A stretch of 32,666 nucleotides of DNA from Hadesarchaea archaeon (GTDB taxonomy: Archaea; Hadarchaeota; Hadarchaeia; Hadarchaeales; Hadarchaeaceae). Within the stretch, counting starts at the first letter, position 1. The number at the start of each line of letters is the position of its first letter. The DNA is taken from assembly GCA_030601665.1 (NCBI GenBank), contig JAUWBP010000002.1, forward strand, positions 1 through 32,666, read 5' to 3'. Below the pieces are notes generated by a model. The model was not told the origin of the DNA. It did no database searches and saw only the letters and a list, made by a program, of their open reading frames with translations. Below are positions 7,306-15,299 of the stretch, piece after piece. The position numbers and the translations under genes were made by a program.

Positions 7306-8033
7306 TACTTGCTCTCCACAAGGATTATCCGGGCATCGGCTACCATTGCGCCCTTTCCGTCATCGAATGTAAAAATCGGGTTCAAATCCATCTCAGCTAT
7401 CTCGGAAAACTCATGTGCGAGCTGCCCGACCTTTTGAATGATGTCGACGAGCGCACCGACATCGGCCGGAGGCGTCCCCCGGATGCCCGCTAGGACCGGG
7501 TAGCCCTTGATCTCTTGAATCATTTCGCGCGCGTCCTCAGCACTGAGCGGGGCCAGCCTGAAACTGATGTCATCAAGCACCTCGACCCACACGCCGCCCA
7601 GTCCGAACATCACCGTGGCGCCGAAAGAGGGGTCCTGAAGAGCACCCACGATTACCTCGCGGGCGGGGGGGAGGTACTCCTGAATTGTCACCCCTAGGAT
7701 TTTTGCGTCTGGCTTGTATGCACGAGCGTTATCGATCAAATCGCCAAACGATTGTCTAATCTCCAGCTCCGAGCTCAACCCCACCCTGACGCCCTTCGCC
7801 TCGCTCTTATGGATGATGTCAGGGGAAGCAATTTTCAGAACGATAGGATAACGAACTTCTCGTGCAAATTTAACCGCTTCACTTATGTCGCGGGCTAGCT
7901 CCGTCCGGTTAACCGGCACCCCCCATGCAGCGAGAACCCGCTTAGACTCTAATTCCATCAGCTCACGTCTGCCCTCCTTGCGGGTTGAATTGAGGATTTC
8001 AGCCACTTTTCCCTTCTCTGCAGCCAAGCCCAT
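7305..8033 (-). CDS. NDP-forming acyl-CoA synthetase beta subunit (ATP-grasp)
   Basis: This is an ATP-grasp subunit of about 242 residues, near the usual 230-240. The family motifs ESKRVLAAWGVPV, YPIVLKIASPDIIHKSE, VMFGLGG, FRLAPLS and AEMDLNPI are intact. H75 (DIIHKS) matches the second phosphohistidine of the archaeal enzyme. It should bind nucleotide and pass a phosphate between the alpha subunit and ADP. The ORF can be extended to 8084, but a TATA box (CTTTATAG on this strand, 8065-8072) lies within the extension, 36 nt from the ATG at 8033, so I place the start there. It is cotranscribed with the degenerate alpha gene, overlapping by 1 nt. Confidence 0.85.
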   Translation of the reverse strand: MGLAAEKGKVAEILNSTRKEGRRELMELESKRVLAAWGVPVNRTELARDISEAVKFAREVRYPIVLKIASPDIIHKSEAKGVRVGLSSELEIRQSFGDLIDNARAYKPDAKILGVTIQEYLPPAREVIVGALQDPSFGATVMFGLGGVWVEVLDDISFRLAPLSAEDAREMIQEIKGYPVLAGIRGTPPADVGALVDIIQKVGQLAHEFSEIAEMDLNPIFTFDDGKGAMVADARIILVESK

Positions 8034-8064
8034 CACCCAAGAACAAGCTAAATTGTGGCAAGTG

Positions 8065-8072
8065 CTATAAAG
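8065..8072 (-). promoter_or_regulatory. TATA box of the acyl-CoA synthetase operon
   Basis: CTTTATAG on the minus strand, centred 36 nt upstream of ATG 8033. This implies a leader of roughly 10 nt. Confidence 0.55.
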
Positions 8073-8164
8073 ATTTTCCCTCAAATTACCAAAATCTGGG
8101 TATTTTTAACTCTTTTGACAGAAATAGCCATATATCCTTGCTTAAATAGTGAAATCAGGGAATA

Positions 8165-8190
8165 TAGTTTTAAAAACTAAAAATAAAGGG
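8165..8190 (-). terminator. candidate terminator of hypD (T-tract plus palindrome)
   Basis: Read on the minus strand, the sequence about 45-70 nt beyond the hypD stop is a T-rich tract (CTTTATTTTTAG) running into the 15-nt palindrome TAGTTTTTAAAACTA. Archaeal termination often uses such U-tracts. The palindrome could instead be an operator for the gene pair. Confidence 0.4.
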
Positions 8191-8236
8191 CATATTAAGG
8201 GACTAAGGATTAGCTCAGAAGTAGAGAGCAGGGAAT

Positions 8237-9328
8237 TTAGAACGCTATGGTTGGGTGTTTCATTCTAATGTTGCATGCACCCTCTGTGGTCACGGCGCAC
8301 GGTCCTACTGGGTGCTCTGGAGTGCACGCTTCGTTAAACAGCGGACATTCACGTGGGTTAATCAGCCCCCTGAGAACATCACCACATCTGCATCCCCTTG
8401 CGAAGTCTTCTACCTCCCCTATCTGAAAGTCAAATTTTTTATGTACATCATACCCTTCGAACTCTCGCCTGAGTTCTAGAGCGGATCTTGGAACCATTGG
8501 AAACCCACGCCATTTTTTATCAACGACTTTAAACACTTGAGCTATCTTCTCCTGTGCCACCACATTGCCCTCGGGACGGACCGCGCGGGTGTACCCAATT
8601 TCTACTTCGTGCCTGCCCTCGCGCAATTGCTTCAGTAGCATCCAGATACTAAGCAGGACATCTATGGGCTCAAACCCGGCAATTACCTGTGGCACCCCGT
8701 AGTGATCCGAGAGATGCTCGTAGGGTTTGGACCCAATTATCGTCGAAACATGCCCGGGACATATGAACCCGTCAAGTGCAACCTCGCCGGACCCGAGCAG
8801 GAACTCCATCGCCGGGGGGATCAGGCGGTGGCACACGAGCAAGCTGAAGTTCTCGGGGGGCCCGCGAAGAACCTCAGCGGCAGTCGTGGGTGCAGTTGTC
8901 TCGAACCCAACAGCCGCGTGAACGACCTCCCGCCCTGGATTTCGTCTCGCCATCTCGACTGCATCAGCCACGCCATAGACTATCCTGACATCCGCGCCGT
9001 CGGTCTTGGCCCCGGCCAACGATGTCCCCGTACCCGGGACGCGAAACATGTCCCCGAAGGTGGTAATGAGGTAACCGCGCCTGGCGAGCTCGATCGCTTC
9101 GGCGATTTCCGCGGTGCTCGTCACACAAACTGGGCACCCCGGGCCGCTGATCACTTCGAGCCAATTGGGAAGCAGGGAGCGGAGACCGAACTTGGTGATG
9201 GTTACCTCGTGACTCCCGCACACGTGCATGAATTTTACCCTGCGATTTGGGTAGAGCCCGCGTATCTCCCGCAGGATTCGGGCCGCTATTTCACGGTCTC
9301 TAAATTTTTTCAACGTTGCGCTCGCCAT
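8237..9328 (-). CDS. hypD: HypD, [NiFe]-hydrogenase maturation factor
   Basis: The 363-residue protein is full length for HypD. It acts with HypC and HypE to assemble the Fe(CN)2CO centre of [NiFe]-hydrogenases. Signature segments are HVCGSHE (C37), GPGCPVCV (C65/C68), GFETTAP, CPGHVSTIIG and GFEPIDVL. The C-terminal cysteines expected for the 4Fe-4S cluster are in CRCGDVL, ECPLFNEAC and GPCAVTTEGAC. The start is ATG GCG with no ribosome binding site and a TTAAAAA element nearby, so the message may be leaderless. No other hyp or hydrogenase gene is in this window. It is divergent from the phosphodiesterase at 9386. Confidence 0.95.
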   Translation of the reverse strand: MASATLKKFRDREIAARILREIRGLYPNRRVKFMHVCGSHEVTITKFGLRSLLPNWLEVISGPGCPVCVTSTAEIAEAIELARRGYLITTFGDMFRVPGTGTSLAGAKTDGADVRIVYGVADAVEMARRNPGREVVHAAVGFETTAPTTAAEVLRGPPENFSLLVCHRLIPPAMEFLLGSGEVALDGFICPGHVSTIIGSKPYEHLSDHYGVPQVIAGFEPIDVLLSIWMLLKQLREGRHEVEIGYTRAVRPEGNVVAQEKIAQVFKVVDKKWRGFPMVPRSALELRREFEGYDVHKKFDFQIGEVEDFARGCRCGDVLRGLINPRECPLFNEACTPEHPVGPCAVTTEGACNIRMKHPTIAF

Positions 9329-9385
9329 TTTTAAGACCCAAAACGTTTTTAATGCCTCATACTGCCTATAAGCTTCGGTGGACGA

Positions 9386-10042
9386 TTGAAAATTTTAGTG
9401 GCAGCCGACTTCCACGGAGCGCCTAATGCCGAAACCAATCTCTCCAAGTTCCTTAAACGCGGTTATGATTGCCTTGTGCTCATAGGCGACCTCACAAACT
9501 TCGGCCCAGCTAATCTATCGAAAAGCATGCTTGAGCGGATCAAGACAATGGGGATACCCACGTTCGCGGTGCCGGGCAACTGCGATCCGAAGGAGATTCT
9601 GCAGGTGCTCGAAAAGTACGGAGTTAACCTTCACAGCAAGTGCGAGCAGCTCGATAATATCACATTCGTTGGACTCGGGGGCTCAAACCTGACCCCCTTC
9701 AACACCCCATTCGAGCTCACCGAAGCGGAGATCCAAGAGGAACTTGCGGCGCTGACCTGCACCACCGGCACCAACTGGGTGCTAGTCACCCACGCCCCGC
9801 CCCACGGCACCAAGCTCGACCAGAGCGACGAAGGTACTCACGTGGGGAGCAAGAGCATTCGCAAGTTCATCGAGCAGAAGCAGCCCCTCGTGGCGCTTTG
9901 CGGCCATGTGCACGAAGCCCGAAATACCGAAAAGCTTGGGCGAACCCTGATGGTCAACCCCGGGCCAATTAGCAAGGGTTATGCTGCTGAGATAACTGTA
10001 GATAAAAATGACGAAATTCAGGCCAAACTGCTCGAGCTCTAG
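9386..10042 (+). CDS. calcineurin-like metallophosphoesterase (YfcE/MJ0936-type)
   Basis: The 218-residue protein has all five metallophosphoesterase motifs: D-x-H (AADFHG), GDLTNFG, GNCD, THAPP and GHVHEA, then NPGPIS. Such enzymes use two metal ions to hydrolyse phosphodiesters or phosphomonoesters, and the natural substrate is unknown. It starts at TTG 9386, preceded by GGTGG with 4-nt spacing. The zinc-ribbon gene follows after 23 nt and is probably cotranscribed. Confidence 0.9.
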   Translation: MKILVAADFHGAPNAETNLSKFLKRGYDCLVLIGDLTNFGPANLSKSMLERIKTMGIPTFAVPGNCDPKEILQVLEKYGVNLHSKCEQLDNITFVGLGGSNLTPFNTPFELTEAEIQEELAALTCTTGTNWVLVTHAPPHGTKLDQSDEGTHVGSKSIRKFIEQKQPLVALCGHVHEARNTEKLGRTLMVNPGPISKGYAAEITVDKNDEIQAKLLEL

Positions 10043-10065
10043 CGGTCGCAAAAATGATGAAATAA

Positions 10066-10254
10066 ATGCCTAAAATGACATGCTGCCCCCGTTGCGGTTC
10101 TTCAAAGCTCAAATGTGCTTCGGGGCTCCCCCATCTCTGGTCCCTTTATGACTGCCAAGAATGCGGGTACCGAGGTTCCCTGATCATCGAGGATGGGGCG
10201 CTCGCAAGAAAAATCAGAAAGCGATGGTTGGGTGAACAAGGGGATAAAGGCTAG
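10066..10254 (+). CDS. small zinc-ribbon protein
   Basis: The 62-residue protein has two CxxC knuckles, CPRCGS and CQECGYRG, joined by a 20-25 residue beta-strand segment. A basic helix follows (ARKIRKRWLG). This is a typical archaeal zinc ribbon that could bind nucleic acid or a protein partner. No specific function can be assigned. Its TAG stop shares the tetranucleotide CTAG with the stop of the convergent gene on the other strand. Confidence 0.7.
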   Translation: MPKMTCCPRCGSSKLKCASGLPHLWSLYDCQECGYRGSLIIEDGALARKIRKRWLGEQGDKG

Positions 10255-10571
10255 GTCGGCAGGCAAAATACTCTCTTGGTCATTTTCGAGATTTTCGCTT
10301 GCACCATTTCTTTTTCGACCCCTGCAAACTCATCTGCACTTAGCATCTGGCCGCGTTTGTCCATGTAGTAAATTCTCAAGCTCTTTCCGCTGAAAATACA
10401 GATAAAGTAGTGTGTTCCTCTCACCATCCACACCCTCAGGTCAGGCAACTTGCCTTTCCTCATCACCGACCCCATCTTTACCTGGCGTACATCGATGAGG
10501 TCTACACGTTTTTCCTTAAGCTCGCGCGCGGCGAAATTTCGAAGGGATTTCAAAACGGCTCTTGGCCACAT
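10251..10571 (-). CDS. hypothetical protein, egsA-linked
   Basis: The 106-residue protein is unrecognised. The N-terminal half is basic (LKSLRNFAARELKEKRVDLIDVRQVKMG). The centre looks like a beta-sheet with an exposed aromatic stretch (LRVWMVRGTHYFICIF, LRIYYMDKRG), and the C-terminus is a charged helix (ADEFAGVEKEMVQAKISKM). There is no signal peptide or membrane segment. It starts 15 nt after the egsA stop on the same strand, so it is almost certainly in the egsA operon. The ordered pattern of charged and aromatic residues suggests a folded, selected protein. Confidence 0.65.
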   Translation of the reverse strand: MWPRAVLKSLRNFAARELKEKRVDLIDVRQVKMGSVMRKGKLPDLRVWMVRGTHYFICIFSGKSLRIYYMDKRGQMLSADEFAGVEKEMVQAKISKMTKRVFCLPT

Positions 10572-10586
10572 AGCAAACCCGTCGAA

Positions 10587-11633
10587 CTAAATTACCCCTG
10601 TCGCGCGAGCCAGCCGTTCCGACACCCGCCTGCTTAAACCGCTACCGAGCACGGTATAGCGCTCGGGTCGTATGCGATGCGCCATGGTGAGAGCTCTAAC
10701 CACATATTTCGCCGGGATGCCGAGCTCCTTCGCGTTTGTCGGACATCCTATCGTCCGAAGCGCCTCTCGAGTTCTCTGCCAATCTTCCCCCTGTAAGTAA
10801 GCCATCAATATCGCCCCGACGCCACACTGCTCACCATGAAGAGCAGGTTTGGGAGCGATCTGATCGAGTGCGTGGCTAAACAAATGTTCTGCACCGCTCG
10901 CGGGACGGCTGCTCCCAGCGATCGCCATGGCCACACTGCTTGAAATCAAAGCCTTCACGACCTTGCGTACGCTCTCCTCGGTGTGGCGGTGTACGAGTTT
11001 TGCGTTCTCCATTATGATCTGAGCGCTCAAGAGCGAGAGGGCTACAGCGTATTCGCTGTAGGGTTCACCAAACAATCGATGCGCAAGCTGCCAATCGCGA
11101 ACCGCGGTGAAGTTCGCCACCAGATCACCGCACCCTGCTGCGAGCAGACGATGGGGCGCGCGTTTGATAATGAGCGTGTCAGCGACTATTGCGATTGGGG
11201 GATGGGTTTGGATCGATGTTGGCTTTCGCCCATCCTTGATCGATGCCCGGGAGGATGATATCCCATCGTGGGATGCCGCAGTGGGCACCGAGATAAAAGG
11301 CTTACCTCCATCGAACGAAGCCATTTTCGCTACATCGATGCATGTGCCGCCCCCGACCCCAAGCAGGAAATCAGCTTTGCCCTTGGCCAACTTTCGGACC
11401 CTCGCAACCGTCGCTAGATTTGCCTGCTTGATTAAATCATAGTCTACCTTAAACCCGGTGTGCTCGAGCAGACGCTTGACCCTGCTACCGACCAGTTTGA
11501 AGGTCGTTGAGTCGGCCACGACCAAAGCACGCTCACCAAGACTGAGGCGCTCAGAAACATCCACAACCCGCCCGATCACCCCCGGGCCTATCCAGACCTC
11601 GCGGGGGAGCTCGATGCGTTTGGGCTCTTTCAT
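10587..11633 (-). CDS. egsA: sn-glycerol-1-phosphate dehydrogenase
   Basis: The enzyme reduces dihydroxyacetone phosphate to sn-glycerol 1-phosphate, which sets the stereochemistry of archaeal membrane lipids. The protein has 348 residues, as expected. It has the iron-containing-dehydrogenase-like fold: IELPREVWIGPGV at the N-terminus, LLGVGGGTCIDVAK (nucleotide binding), SVPTAASHDGISS, metal ligands within AAGCGDLVANF (aspartate), SGAEHLFSHALD and HGEQCGVGA (histidines). The ORF track extends to 11831, but that overlaps psmB and its promoter. MKEPKRIELP at 11633 is the natural start, with a TATA box 38 nt upstream. It is divergent from psmB. Confidence 0.95.
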   Translation of the reverse strand: MKEPKRIELPREVWIGPGVIGRVVDVSERLSLGERALVVADSTTFKLVGSRVKRLLEHTGFKVDYDLIKQANLATVARVRKLAKGKADFLLGVGGGTCIDVAKMASFDGGKPFISVPTAASHDGISSSRASIKDGRKPTSIQTHPPIAIVADTLIIKRAPHRLLAAGCGDLVANFTAVRDWQLAHRLFGEPYSEYAVALSLLSAQIIMENAKLVHRHTEESVRKVVKALISSSVAMAIAGSSRPASGAEHLFSHALDQIAPKPALHGEQCGVGAILMAYLQGEDWQRTREALRTIGCPTNAKELGIPAKYVVRALTMAHRIRPERYTVLGSGLSRRVSERLARATGVI

Positions 11634-11666
11634 TTTACTTACCAGCTCTTCTGTTGGCGGATAAAC

Positions 11667-11676
11667 TTTATATACA
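11667..11676. promoter_or_regulatory. shared TATA element between egsA and psmB
   Basis: TTTATATACA reads as a TATA box rightward (psmB start at 11737, implying a leader of about 39 nt). It also reads leftward as TGTATATAAA, 38 nt from egsA ATG 11633. It is the only strong TATA candidate in the gap. Confidence 0.6.
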
Positions 11677-11736
11677 AATAATACCAGCTCTTTATTGCTG
11701 CTTCTAGTGCAGCATCTTTTCAAGCGAGGTATAAGC

Positions 11737-12360
11737 TTGGAGAAACCAAAACTCAAACATCTCAAAGGCACGACAACCGTCGGGCTTGCGTGCAGGGACG
11801 GCGTGGTGTTCGCCACCGATAGCCGGGCCACGATGGGTTACTTCGTGGCGAGCAAGCAGGCGCGAAAGGTGTTCAAGATAACCGACACCATCGGTGCCAC
11901 CACTGCTGGAGGAGTCGCGGATACCCAGAGTTTAGTGAACACGCTCCGAGCTGAGGCAGGATATTATCTGATGCGCGAGGGAATCCCCATAGGCGTGCGA
12001 GCAAGTGCTAGGCTCGTCGCCAATATCGTCCACGCGTACAGCCTATTCCCTTACATCGCGAACCTGCTGGTCGGGGGTACAGATGCCTCTGGTCCCAGGC
12101 TTTTCTTCGTCGACCTTGACGGTGCCCTAACTGAGGAAACCATGATAGCTACGGGATCAGGCTCGCCGGTTGCCTATGGTGTGCTCGAAACCGAGTTCAG
12201 GGAGGGTATGAGCATCGAGGAAGCCTCGCCCATCGTAATCAAGGCAGTGCGAACAGCGATAAAGCGCGACATCGCTACGGGCAACGAGATCACGGTCGCA
12301 GCGATAAACAAGCGAGGATATCGTGAGCTTTCACCCGAAGAGATAAAAAAATTGGCTTGA
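11737..12360 (+). CDS. psmB: 20S proteasome beta subunit
   Basis: This is the proteolytic subunit of the archaeal 20S proteasome. The precursor begins MEKPKLKHLKG and is expected to be cut before T12 (TTTVGLACRDG) to expose the N-terminal threonine nucleophile. The conserved ATDSRATMG, SKQARKVFKI (active-site lysine) and ATGSGSPVAYG segments are present. The mature chain is about 197 residues. I choose TTG 11737 because GAGGT lies 6 nt upstream and the propeptide then has normal length; the ORF track start (11695) has no ribosome binding site. It is followed after 27 nt by the aCPSF1 gene, a pairing common in Euryarchaeota. Confidence 0.95.
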   Translation: MEKPKLKHLKGTTTVGLACRDGVVFATDSRATMGYFVASKQARKVFKITDTIGATTAGGVADTQSLVNTLRAEAGYYLMREGIPIGVRASARLVANIVHAYSLFPYIANLLVGGTDASGPRLFFVDLDGALTEETMIATGSGSPVAYGVLETEFREGMSIEEASPIVIKAVRTAIKRDIATGNEITVAAINKRGYRELSPEEIKKLA

Positions 12361-12387
12361 TCCAAGCTCTGCTTAAAAGGTGACCGC

Positions 12388-14295
12388 ATGGCTGCGGATG
12401 AACTGTTGCAAGAAATAAAACGCATTATGCGAGAGGAGACTCCCTTCGCCAAGGCGATCTCCGACATCGATTTCGAGGGACCCAAGGTGGTGCTTTATTG
12501 TAATAAACTTGACCCGCTCATGGACAACGGTGAAGTGATAAAGGAGCTCGCGCGTAAGATTCGGAAGCGGATAATCCTACGCCCCGACCCCGGAATTCTG
12601 ACCGAGCCTGATGATGCCGAAAAGGACATCCGGCGCCTCGTCCCCGCAGAGGCCGGGATAACCGATGTAATTTTCAGCCGAGATGTAGGAGAAGTCACCA
12701 TCGAAGCGCAGAAGCCCGGAATAGCCATAGGTAAGGGAGGCTCCCTACTCCGCGAGATAATGCGGGAAATCAACTGGACACCCCGGATAGTCCGGGCGCC
12801 CCCCATTAAGTCTGACATCGTGCGAAACATCCGTCGCTCGATGATCCAAGCGGGTGCCAAGCGACGCGATATCCTGCGGAAGATCGGCAGGCGGATTCAT
12901 CGAGAGCCCAAGGCGAAAGGAGACTGGATCCGGTTCACGACCCTCGGGGGGTCGCGCGAGGTTGGACGTTCATCATTTTTGCTCCAAACCCCTGAAAGCC
13001 GGGTCGTGATCGACTGTGGTGTAAACGTCGCATCCGAGGATCGAGCTTTCCCCCACCTCGAAGTCCCCGAAATCAGGCTGCAAGAACTGGACGCGATGAT
13101 TCTCACCCACGCTCACCTAGACCACTGCGGTTTTATTCCCTACCTCTTCAAGTACGGGTTCGAAGGTCCCGTCTACTGTACTCCCGCCACGCGTGACCTC
13201 GCCGTGCTCCTACAGCTGGATTACGTGGACATAGCAGAGCGCGAGGATCGACCGCTCCCTTACAACAAGCGAGACATCATCAATTTCCTTCGCCACTGCA
13301 TCCCACTCGAGTACGGCGATGTCACCGACATCGCGCCCGACATCCGGATTACCCTCCACAACGCAGGGCACATTTTGGGCTCCTCCATCGTGCACGCCCA
13401 CATCGGTGAGGGGCTTTACAACCTCGTGTACACGGGCGACTTCAAGTTCGACCGCACGCGTCTCTTCTCCCCCGCCGTTTGCATGTTCCCTCGCTTGGAG
13501 ACCCTCGTCATGGACAGCACCTATGGGGGTTCTGAGGACATCCAGCCCTTTCGCGCGGACGCCGAAAGAGAATTCATTCGAATCGTGACCGAGACCACGA
13601 AGCGAGGGGGCAAGGTCGTCGTACCGGCATTCGCGGTCGGGCGCGCGCAGGAGATAATGGTCCTGCTCGAGGATTTCAGTAGAAAAGGAATGCTTGACGG
13701 GATACCCGTTTACTTGGACGGGATGATATGGGAAGCGACGGCTATCCACACGGCTTACCCAGAATACCTGTCCCAAGAGTTGCGGGAGCGGATATTCCGG
13801 GCAGATGAAAATCCATTCCTGTCCAAACTCTTCGAGAGAGTGAAAGGCCCTGACCAGCGAGCGCGGGTAATCGACGGAGGCCCGGCGGTGATCGTGTCGA
13901 CGGCGGGGATGATGGCCGGAGGGCCCGTGCTCGAGTACTTCAAGACCCTCGCGCCCGACCCACTCAACACCCTTATCTTCGTCGGGTACCAGTGCGAGGG
14001 CTCCCTCGGGCGTCGCATCCAAAAGGGATGGCGCGAAGTCCCCCTGCGCGGCGAGAAGGGGAGGGTAGTGGAGGCGAAGGTTAACATGGAAATCCGAACG
14101 GTCGAGGGATTCAGCGGGCACTCAGATCGAGCCCAGTTGCTGAACTTCGTGCGGAGGGCCTCACCCAAACCTCAGCGTGTCATATGTGTCCACGGCGATG
14201 AAAACAAATGTACCGATTTGGCAAGTGCGCTGTACAAACTTTTCAGGGTCGAGACGAAGGCGCCCCGGAATTTGGAGACCATTAGGCTCCACTAG
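12388..14295 (+). CDS. fttA: beta-CASP ribonuclease with KH domains (aCPSF1/FttA)
   Basis: This 635-residue archaeal CPSF73 homologue cleaves RNA 3' ends and acts as a transcription termination factor. The N-terminal KH region (residues 1-145) contains GKGGS at 115-119. The metallo-beta-lactamase core has HAHLDH (H241-H246), NAGHILGSS, YTGDFKFD and DSTYGG. The beta-CASP part has VPAFAVGRAQE and STAGMMAGGP, and GFSGHSD carries the last metal ligand near residue 595. AGGTGA lies about 7 nt before the ATG. It is cotranscribed with psmB. Its TAG stop overlaps the stop of the convergent ZPR1-like gene in a shared CTAG. Confidence 0.95.
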   Translation: MAADELLQEIKRIMREETPFAKAISDIDFEGPKVVLYCNKLDPLMDNGEVIKELARKIRKRIILRPDPGILTEPDDAEKDIRRLVPAEAGITDVIFSRDVGEVTIEAQKPGIAIGKGGSLLREIMREINWTPRIVRAPPIKSDIVRNIRRSMIQAGAKRRDILRKIGRRIHREPKAKGDWIRFTTLGGSREVGRSSFLLQTPESRVVIDCGVNVASEDRAFPHLEVPEIRLQELDAMILTHAHLDHCGFIPYLFKYGFEGPVYCTPATRDLAVLLQLDYVDIAEREDRPLPYNKRDIINFLRHCIPLEYGDVTDIAPDIRITLHNAGHILGSSIVHAHIGEGLYNLVYTGDFKFDRTRLFSPAVCMFPRLETLVMDSTYGGSEDIQPFRADAEREFIRIVTETTKRGGKVVVPAFAVGRAQEIMVLLEDFSRKGMLDGIPVYLDGMIWEATAIHTAYPEYLSQELRERIFRADENPFLSKLFERVKGPDQRARVIDGGPAVIVSTAGMMAGGPVLEYFKTLAPDPLNTLIFVGYQCEGSLGRRIQKGWREVPLRGEKGRVVEAKVNMEIRTVEGFSGHSDRAQLLNFVRRASPKPQRVICVHGDENKCTDLASALYKLFRVETKAPRNLETIRLH

Positions 14296-14861
14296 CGTGA
14301 CGGACCTCCCCTGAGTGATGCCAACTCCCGTTTGGTCAGCTCGCGTTTCTTAGCCCGCTTATCCACAATCGTGCTGTGTCCGAATGGGTCCATGAGAATC
14401 AGCCTAACCCTACGCTTCCCTACATACACCTCATCGAGCTTTTTGATTTTTACCTCACCCCGTCGACGCCTCGGAGCATCAACTTTTTCGATTGCCAGCT
14501 TTATCGCCGCCTTGACGCGATCGAGCACTCCCTCGACATTCGACACATAGCCCTGGCTCGCTGGCCCTGGCTCCACGGTCACCCCAAGCTCCGGCAACTT
14601 GATCGTTCCCGTGCTCGATTTCACGACCCTGACCTTGAGGTCTTCTTCAGATGTGATTTGAAACTCGTGGCGTGCAGGGGGCCGCTCGCCCAATGACATG
14701 ACATCCGCATGCTTGAACTTGCAGCTGGTGCAGCTCGCAGAGGTCTCCATTATCTCACCGAAATATGGAATGTTGTCGACTCTGCCCCTGACGCGAAAGG
14801 TGCCCTTAGCTCCGCATATTGGACAACGATCAATAGGGAGTAAAAACTCCCTCTTCCGCAT
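14292..14861 (-). CDS. ZPR1-type zinc finger protein
   Basis: The 189-residue protein has a ZPR1 zinc finger of the form C-x2-C...C-x2-C (CPICG, CTSCKFKH), followed by the ZPR1 beta domain (TGTIKLPELGVTVEPGPASQGYVSNVEGVLDR) and a C-terminal DPFGHS. Eukaryotic ZPR1 assists eEF1A folding; the role of the archaeal single-module form is not established. It starts 14 nt after sepF stops, with GGTGA just upstream of its ATG, and is the last gene of the PUA-sepF-ZPR1 operon. Confidence 0.9.
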   Translation of the reverse strand: MRKREFLLPIDRCPICGAKGTFRVRGRVDNIPYFGEIMETSASCTSCKFKHADVMSLGERPPARHEFQITSEEDLKVRVVKSSTGTIKLPELGVTVEPGPASQGYVSNVEGVLDRVKAAIKLAIEKVDAPRRRRGEVKIKKLDEVYVGKRRVRLILMDPFGHSTIVDKRAKKRELTKRELASLRGGPSR

Positions 14862-14875
14862 GAGTTCACCGAAAG

Positions 14876-15259
14876 TTATGCGGCGGTTCTTTTAAATTGG
14901 ATATTGATTAACCTGGGAGTGGCTATTACCTTTGACTCCGTCAAGCGACCCACGTCCCCACCTATGACCTGGCAAATCCCCTTCAGCTGGTCGATCGCTC
15001 GCTTGAGCTCTGCTGGGTCCTGGTTCATTAGCGTAGTGATGTCGAGAATCATGATGTTGCCAGCTCGAAGCTCGTCCGCGACCTCTTGAACGTCAACGAG
15101 ACTGTGAAGGTCCATGCTCTTGACGTAGATGGGCTCGAGCGCGTGAATACCCCTTGGCCTACCAACAGCCTCTTCCTCAAGCTCCATGATCGGTATTTCA
15201 TCGACCGTTTCAGGCCTTACCCCGGACTTTGCCTTGAACAACTTTTTTAAGGATCTCAA
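14876..15259 (-). CDS. sepF: SepF, cell division protein
   Basis: The 127-residue SepF homologue is the membrane anchor of FtsZ in archaea. The N-terminus MRSLKKLFK is short and amphipathic, fitting a membrane-targeting helix. The SepF core is clear: YVKSMDLHSLVDVQEVADEL, NIMILDITTLMNQDPAELKRAIDQLKG, GGDVGRLTESKVIATP. It starts at TTG with a perfect AGGAGG 7 nt upstream; an ATG in another frame 5 nt earlier is too close to the Shine-Dalgarno sequence. A TTAAATAG element (about 15297-15304) may give it its own promoter. FtsZ, its expected partner, is encoded 2.2 kb away on the other strand. Confidence 0.9.
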   Translation of the reverse strand: MRSLKKLFKAKSGVRPETVDEIPIMELEEEAVGRPRGIHALEPIYVKSMDLHSLVDVQEVADELRAGNIMILDITTLMNQDPAELKRAIDQLKGICQVIGGDVGRLTESKVIATPRLINIQFKRTAA

Positions 15260-15299
15260 ACATTCGCCTCCTAATAAATGGTCGAGGCTTTCAAGCTAT

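Noticed and set aside
8199-8260. tRNA-like D-arm sequence (TAGCTCAGAAGTAGAGAGC) between hypD and the acyl-CoA synthetase operon
   Set aside because: There is no matching acceptor stem, no anticodon arm and no TTCGA T-loop, and it runs into the hypD 3' end. It is a chance match or at most a very decayed remnant.
8702-9334. Plus-strand ORF (210 aa) antisense to hypD
   Set aside because: It is a shadow frame; hypD on the opposite strand has every family motif.
11634-11831. N-terminal extension of egsA in the ORF track
   Set aside because: It covers the psmB start, the shared TATA element and low-quality sequence unrelated to the family. The natural start MKEPKRIELP is at 11633.
13210-14121. 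Long minus-strand ORF (303 aa) inside fttA
   Set aside because: It is a shadow of the well-conserved fttA gene in a GC-rich region, with no family motif or ribosome binding site.
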